Positions 60,260-64,000 of a stretch of 64,000 bases of DNA are shown here, piece by piece. Within the stretch, counting starts at the first letter, position 1. Each line of letters begins with the position of its first letter. Both the position numbers and the translations under genes were made by a program. Source of the stretch: Geomobilibacter sp964432205 (GTDB taxonomy: Bacteria > Desulfobacterota > Desulfuromonadia > Geobacterales > DSM-12255); the NCBI GenBank assembly GCA_964432205.1, contig CAYSMK010000029.1, positions 1-64,000 on the forward strand. The letters run 5' to 3'. Under the pieces are notes generated by a model. The model ran no database searches. It saw only the letters and a program-made list of their open reading frames with translations, and was not told the DNA's origin.

Positions 60260-62227
60260 ATGCCCCACCGCCTGCATCTCGAACATTTCGGCTCTGTCCA
60301 TGCCCTGCCGGTGCTCCACTACCGGATGGAATGCGCCCATCTGGTGCGGCAGGCGGTCGACCGTATCGAGCCGGACTGCATCGCCATCGAACTGCCGGCC
60401 ACCCTGGAGGAGCGGTTCCGCAAAGGGGTCGGCCGCCTGCCGGAGATCTCGGTCCTCTGGTACGAGGTGCCGACCCAGAGCGGCAGCCACCGGACCGTCT
60501 ACCTGCTGATCGAACCGGCCGACCCGCTGGTGGAGGCGGCCCGCCTGGCCCTGGAACGCGGTATCCCCCTCTCCCTGATCGACGTGGATGTGGACCATTA
60601 CCCGGCCCACACCGACTCCCTCCCCGACTCCTACGCCGTCCAGAGGATCGGCCTTGGCCAGTACTATCACGAATTCGTCCGGGCGACCGGCTCTGCGGAA
60701 CCGGAACTGGTGGACCAGCGGCGGGAGCAGGGGATGGCGTTCCGGCTGCAGGAGCTCAGCCGCCAGCACGAGCGGATACTCTTCGTCGGCGGCATGAGCC
60801 ATGTGGGGCGGATCGGCGAGCTGTACCAGCGGCCCCAGGCGGCCCCGCTGGAACGGGTGCGGCGGGAAGGGATCTGGCTTGCCAACCTCCATCCCGATTC
60901 CTGCCGGGAGATCCTCGGGGAGTTCCCCTTTGTCTCGGCCATCTACGAGCTGCGGCGGAATGAACTGCCACCCGAGCCGGCCACGGACGGGCTGTCGCTG
61001 CGGAAAAAGTTCAACGCCTTCGAACTCCTGAGCGGCGGCAAACGGGAGATCCCGGAGGAGGAACTCCTCATGGCCGCCATCAGTGCATCGGCCCGCCATG
61101 TGGGGAGCGCCGGGGAGATGCCGGACCGGCAGCGGATCGTGTTCCGCCTCTTCCTGGAAGCTGCCCGCCACTACCGGCAGGAGACCGGGGAGCCGGTCCA
61201 CCTCTGGCAGAAGCGGGCCTTTTTCCGTTTCGCCCGCAACTATGCCGCCATCGCTAACCGGCTCATCCCCGACCTGTTCCAGCTCCTGGCCACGGCCCGC
61301 GGCTGCGTGGACGACAACTTCGCCTACGCCTTCTGCCGGCTGGCCACCTGCTACCCCTGGCAGCGGGCCGACGCCGAGCTGCCGACCCTGCGCCTCACCC
61401 CGGAGGATATCTCGGGCGGCAGCCGTCAGATCCGCTTTCGTCCCCGCCAGCCGAGGCCGGGGAAGGGGCTCTCCCCGCTGCAGTTCCTGAAGCGGCGGCG
61501 GGAGAAGCGACCCGGCGAATGGCTTGACGGGTTCGACAACCCGTCCATCTGCTCCTACCCGCCGGAGGACCTGCAGATCGAGGAGTACGGGCGGTTCCTG
61601 AAGAAGAAGGGGGCCAAGCAGCTTTCGGAAGAGCAGTTCCGCACCGAGCCGTTCAGCGCCTCCCTCCTGGACGGCATCGACCTGCGGGAGACCGTGCGCA
61701 ACCTGCACGAAGGGCGGCTCTACGTGCGGGAGCAGCAGCGGGTGACCGGCGGGGTGGGGAGTGTGGTGGTGATCTTCGACGAGGACCGGGGGAGCGACCG
61801 TTTTCCCTACTGCATGACCTGGCTCGGGGAGCACGATCAGGAATCGGACATGGCCTTCTACGCCACGCCGCCGGCCGACAACATCGTCGGTCCAGGCATC
61901 TGCCGCTGCGAGTACGGCGGCTTCGTCCTCTGTTTCCCGCCCCGGCGGATGCTGGATGTCTGGACCGACCCGGACTACGCCTTTGCCCGGGGGAAGCACG
62001 AACGGCTCCTCCTGGCGGCCCTGGACTACGCGCGGGAGAAGCACGTGGTCTACGCCGCGCCGCGCCCGCCGAGGAGCATGTTCCGCCAGCTGGCAGCCCG
62101 CCTGGGGAAGAAGATCGTCTACCTGCCGCTCGGCTCTCTGTCGCCGGTGAAGCTGAAGGGGCTGAGGGTGCTTCACATCCTCTACGGCCACGATAAAAGG
62201 GAGATCGCCAAGGATTATGTCTGGTAG
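60260..62227 (+). CDS. Large hypothetical protein, TraB/ChaN-like N-terminus
   Basis: This 655-residue cytoplasmic protein has an N-terminal part (residues 1-200) resembling the TraB/ChaN fold, with a conserved Glu early (PDCIAIELPATLEERFRKGV) and a late ERILFVGGMSHVGRIGEL. The remaining 450 residues are not recognised; they are charged with few hydrophobic stretches, and a basic segment (KRRREKRPGEWLDG) lies near residue 415. No signal peptide or membrane helix. Codon usage is very GC-rich like its neighbours. Confidence 0.65.
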   Translation: MPHRLHLEHFGSVHALPVLHYRMECAHLVRQAVDRIEPDCIAIELPATLEERFRKGVGRLPEISVLWYEVPTQSGSHRTVYLLIEPADPLVEAARLALERGIPLSLIDVDVDHYPAHTDSLPDSYAVQRIGLGQYYHEFVRATGSAEPELVDQRREQGMAFRLQELSRQHERILFVGGMSHVGRIGELYQRPQAAPLERVRREGIWLANLHPDSCREILGEFPFVSAIYELRRNELPPEPATDGLSLRKKFNAFELLSGGKREIPEEELLMAAISASARHVGSAGEMPDRQRIVFRLFLEAARHYRQETGEPVHLWQKRAFFRFARNYAAIANRLIPDLFQLLATARGCVDDNFAYAFCRLATCYPWQRADAELPTLRLTPEDISGGSRQIRFRPRQPRPGKGLSPLQFLKRRREKRPGEWLDGFDNPSICSYPPEDLQIEEYGRFLKKKGAKQLSEEQFRTEPFSASLLDGIDLRETVRNLHEGRLYVREQQRVTGGVGSVVVIFDEDRGSDRFPYCMTWLGEHDQESDMAFYATPPADNIVGPGICRCEYGGFVLCFPPRRMLDVWTDPDYAFARGKHERLLLAALDYAREKHVVYAAPRPPRSMFRQLAARLGKKIVYLPLGSLSPVKLKGLRVLHILYGHDKREIAKDYVW

Positions 62228-62240
62228 GGAATCAGGCGCT

Positions 62241-62621
62241 TCAGGCGAGCTGCACGATCTGGTTGAGGCAGGAGCAGACGGCGGCGAACCGGCTGTCGTC
62301 CAGCCGTTTGAGGGGGTGGGGGGCGGCGCTGCGCACCCGCCAGTCGAACGACTTGGGCTGGTGGCAGAGCACATAGCTCGTCTTGTGGGACTTGCGCCCA
62401 TGGGCCGGTCCGGTTGCCACGGCAAAGGGGTTGTCGGCGTTGTACTCAGCCGTGGTCATCGGGAGGCCGATGACCAGCGACGTCCGGTCGTTGAAGATCC
62501 GTGGGGACAGAACCAGAAACGGGTGACGGTCGCGCATTTCGCGCCCTGCCTGCGGGTTGCAGTCGATCCAGATGATCTCCTGCCGGTCCGGCACCCACGA
62601 CGGGTTTGTCGCGATTACCAC
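62241..62621 (-). CDS. MazF/PemK-like toxin
   Basis: This 126-residue protein has the MazF pattern: RQEIIWIDCNPQAGREMRDR, HPFLVLSPRIFNDRTSLVIG, LPMTT and later KTSYVLCHQPKSFDWR. Such toxins cut mRNA at short sequences. The gene overlaps its antitoxin gene by seven bases. Confidence 0.88.
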   Translation of the reverse strand: MVIATNPSWVPDRQEIIWIDCNPQAGREMRDRHPFLVLSPRIFNDRTSLVIGLPMTTAEYNADNPFAVATGPAHGRKSHKTSYVLCHQPKSFDWRVRSAAPHPLKRLDDSRFAAVCSCLNQIVQLA

Positions 62622-62872
62622 TTCTCGGCCCCGACCGGTGAAGAGACCAGCAGTTCACCGCCGTGCCTGGCAGGATCAAACCGCGCCAACCGCTCCTCGA
62701 GGGTCATTCCCGGCTCAATGATCGGGGTGATGATGATGCGTCCTTCATCGGCCGCGACGCAGACCCGCTGGTCGGCATGAAGGTCTGCAGCACGGGCCAC
62801 CGCCTGCGGCAGGCGAACTCCCAGGTTGTTTCCCCACTGTTTGATGCTGAGAACCGCTTCGACATGAGGCAT
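62615..62872 (-). CDS. MazE-like antitoxin (AbrB/SpoVT-type)
   Basis: This 85-residue protein has an N-terminal swapped-hairpin DNA-binding domain (VLSIKQWGNNLGVRLPQAVA; VCVAADEGRIIITPI) and a C-terminal tail (LEERLARFDPARHGGEL) that would bind and block the toxin. It likely represses its own operon at the nearby GTTTAAAC palindromes. Confidence 0.88.
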   Translation of the reverse strand: MPHVEAVLSIKQWGNNLGVRLPQAVARAADLHADQRVCVAADEGRIIITPIIEPGMTLEERLARFDPARHGGELLVSSPVGAEKW

Positions 62873-62892
62873 GGGCTCGCTCCCCTGAACTT

Positions 62893-62911
62893 GTTTAAAC
62901 GAAGTTTAAAC
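62893..62911. promoter_or_regulatory. Twin palindrome operator candidate for mazEF-like genes
   Basis: Two GTTTAAAC palindromes (62893-62900 and 62904-62911) are spaced one helical turn apart, about 20-40 bases upstream of the antitoxin start. MazE-type antitoxins bind such sites to autoregulate. Confidence 0.55.
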
Positions 62912-62978
62912 GGATTTCGGAGGATGTCAAAGGGTTTGTTGTAGGGAGAGAATTCGGGCATTTTGTCGCCTGCTTGAC

Positions 62979-63012
62979 TTTACACAATGCAAGGTGTAAG
63001 CATTTGTGTAAA
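62979..63012. promoter_or_regulatory. Inverted-repeat operator candidate for vapBC-like genes
   Basis: TTTACACAA and TTGTGTAAA (62979-62987, 63004-63012) form a perfect 9-bp inverted repeat with a 16-base centre, ending 11 bases before the antitoxin ATG and partly covering the ribosome site. This is typical of toxin-antitoxin autoregulation. Confidence 0.65.
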
Positions 63013-63023
63013 GGAGGTGTCCC

Positions 63024-63224
63024 ATGGCAACAAACCTGGCTATTGATGACAACCTGCTGGAAGAAGCCCGTATTATCGGCAAGCATGCAACCAAGAAGGC
63101 CGTGGTTAACGAGGCGCTTGCGGAATATATTCAGCGCCGGAAGCAAGCCGAAATCATCGACCTGTTCCATGCGGTGGAGTATGATCCCGCCTACGACTAC
63201 AAGGCGCAGAGAACAAAGCAGTGA
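63024..63224 (+). CDS. VapB-like antitoxin
   Basis: This 66-residue protein begins with a short strand and helix-turn-helix-like segment (NLAIDDNLLEEARIIGKHAT, KKAVVNEALAEYIQRRKQAE) of the VapB type common beside PIN toxins. AAGGAGGTG precedes the ATG. It overlaps the toxin gene by four bases (GTGA). Confidence 0.85.
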   Translation: MATNLAIDDNLLEEARIIGKHATKKAVVNEALAEYIQRRKQAEIIDLFHAVEYDPAYDYKAQRTKQ

Positions 63225-63628
63225 AGATCCTCGTCGACACATCTGTCTGGTCCTTGGCCCTGCGGCGAAACCTGCCCGCTGATGGCCCGGAAGTGTCTGA
63301 ATTGATTGAGCTAATCAGGGAGGCGCGGGTTCAGATGATCGGACCCGTACGTCAGGAGCTCCTCTCCGGCATAAAGCACCACGCTCAGTTCCTGAAACTG
63401 CGCGATCACCTTCGGTCATTCCCTGATTTCGAGCTTACGATCCGCGACTACGAGGATGCGGCGGAATTCTTCAACCTCTGTCGTGGTAAGGGAGTCCAGG
63501 GATCAAATACCGATTTTCTCATCTGTGCCATAGCAGCACGCCACAAGATTCCCATATTTACCACGGACGGAGACTTCACCCAGTTTCAGACTCACCTGCC
63601 AATTACGCTCCATCGCCCCCGCTACTGA
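63221..63628 (+). CDS. VapC-like PIN-domain toxin
   Basis: This 135-residue PIN-domain ribonuclease starts at GTG 63221. Acidic metal-binding residues are visible in KILVDTSVWSLAL, the middle (FELTIRDYEDAAEFF), GSNTDFLICAIAARH and FTTDGDFTQF. Such toxins usually cut tRNA or rRNA loops. It pairs with the upstream antitoxin. Confidence 0.9.
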   Translation: MKILVDTSVWSLALRRNLPADGPEVSELIELIREARVQMIGPVRQELLSGIKHHAQFLKLRDHLRSFPDFELTIRDYEDAAEFFNLCRGKGVQGSNTDFLICAIAARHKIPIFTTDGDFTQFQTHLPITLHRPRY

Positions 63629-63647
63629 AACAATCCCCCCGGCACGG

Positions 63648-64000
63648 CTACATGAAGCCGAGCAATTTGAGCCCTTCCCGTAGCAGCATAACCGCCAACA
63701 GTATCAGCAGGACGCCGAGAAGGCGCATGATGTACAGGTAGAGCCTGCTGCTCAGAAACTGCTTCGATCTGCCGACCGCAATGGCCAGGACGATCTTGGC
63801 ACCGACCAGCGACAGGTAGAAACTGGCGATGAAGGCAACGAACGGTGCAAGGCCGATGGTAAGCGACCTGGTCAGCATCGGCGCACCGACACTGATCCAG
63901 AACAGGTACGGATGCGGGCTGAGAAAGTTGGTCAGGACCCCTTTCAGCAGCGACCTCGGCTGTTCCTTGGGCAGGGCGATCTCGACTTCCCGGGTGCGGA
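63648..64000 (-). CDS. LysE-family exporter, partial (5' end beyond the window)
   Basis: The C-terminal part (at least 116 residues) of a LysE/RhtB-type amino-acid exporter is present. It has the marker VLTNFLSPHPYLFWISVGAP, then hydrophobic helices (LAPFVAFIASFYLSLVGAKI; LYIMRLLGVLLILLAVMLLR). The open frame continues past base 64000, so the start is outside. The short stretch before it holds no clear terminator. Confidence 0.85.
   Translation of the reverse strand, partial: RTREVEIALPKEQPRSLLKGVLTNFLSPHPYLFWISVGAPMLTRSLTIGLAPFVAFIASFYLSLVGAKIVLAIAVGRSKQFLSSRLYLYIMRLLGVLLILLAVMLLREGLKLLGFM

Noticed and set aside
60116..62425. A 769-codon open frame antisense to the large hypothetical gene
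   Set aside because: Same type of GC-driven shadow; no ribosome site, no motif, and it overlaps the toxin gene region.

Overview
The window looks like chromosomal DNA of a Geobacter-type anaerobe (Desulfuromonadota). It is GC-rich, with AT-rich intergenic islands. It carries two routes that use ferredoxin and low-potential electrons (indolepyruvate oxidoreductase and an aldehyde oxidoreductase), several sigma-54 activators with sigma-54-like promoters, multi-PAS sensor kinases and a Dnmt2 homologue of the kind known from Geobacter sulfurreducens. No rRNA, tRNA, CRISPR array or intact transposon was seen. The taxonomic call is an inference from gene content.

Region 1 (128-17094, all on the minus strand) reads as one catabolic operon. 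In transcription order it holds a 2-hydroxyacyl-CoA dehydratase activator and dehydratase subunit, an ADP-forming acyl-CoA synthetase, a thiolase, an enoyl-CoA hydratase, a 3-hydroxyacyl-CoA dehydrogenase, a CoA-transferase, a phenylacetate-CoA-ligase-like enzyme, indolepyruvate ferredoxin oxidoreductase (iorA, iorB), a duplicated ACT/ketopantoate-reductase-like module and a TRAP solute-binding protein, ending in a terminator. A good -24/-12 (sigma-54) promoter lies at 17224-17240. The set fits anaerobic breakdown of aryl or branched 2-oxo acids through CoA thioesters.

Region 2 (17837-28230) has two hybrid sensor kinases that share an apparently identical 1706-bp direct repeat, so one sensor half is joined to two different transmitter halves. 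They are followed by an AcoR-like sigma-54 activator, a small putative DNA-binding protein and a tungsten/molybdenum aldehyde ferredoxin oxidoreductase.

Region 3 (28196-43850, minus strand) is the highlight: a twelve-gene operon for a quinohemoprotein amine dehydrogenase (QHNDH). It has the diheme alpha subunit, the radical-SAM crosslinking enzyme QhpD, the small gamma subunit with all four predicted cysteine crosslink pairs (including the Cys-Trp pair of the CTQ cofactor), the beta-propeller subunit, a leader protease (QhpE) and an ABC exporter (QhpF). The flavin monooxygenase QhpG, which uses O2 to hydroxylate the cofactor tryptophan in known systems, is absent. In its place are two overlapping U32-family genes that resemble UbiU and UbiV, the pair that performs O2-independent hydroxylation in ubiquinone synthesis. 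I infer an anaerobic route to tryptophylquinone. The operon begins with an envelope module (DUF1302, DUF1329, YCF48-like and RND proteins). Amines oxidised in the periplasm would give aldehydes that the neighbouring aldehyde oxidoreductase and the CoA-ligase pathway could consume.

Region 4 (43851-52194) is regulatory. Two tandem sigma-54-like promoter modules with GTCTC-type upstream repeats face the qhp operon, a third faces a small secreted protein gene, and between them lies a sensor kinase/sigma-54 response regulator pair. A further PAS-GAF sigma-54 activator follows.

Region 5 (52470-64000) is housekeeping and accessory: thiol peroxidase, Dnmt2-like methyltransferase, dienelactone hydrolase, B12-type radical SAM enzyme, cupin, Tex, two hypothetical proteins, MazEF-like and VapBC-like toxin-antitoxin pairs, and a LysE-type exporter cut by the window edge. 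Several families of palindromic repeats sit between genes throughout.
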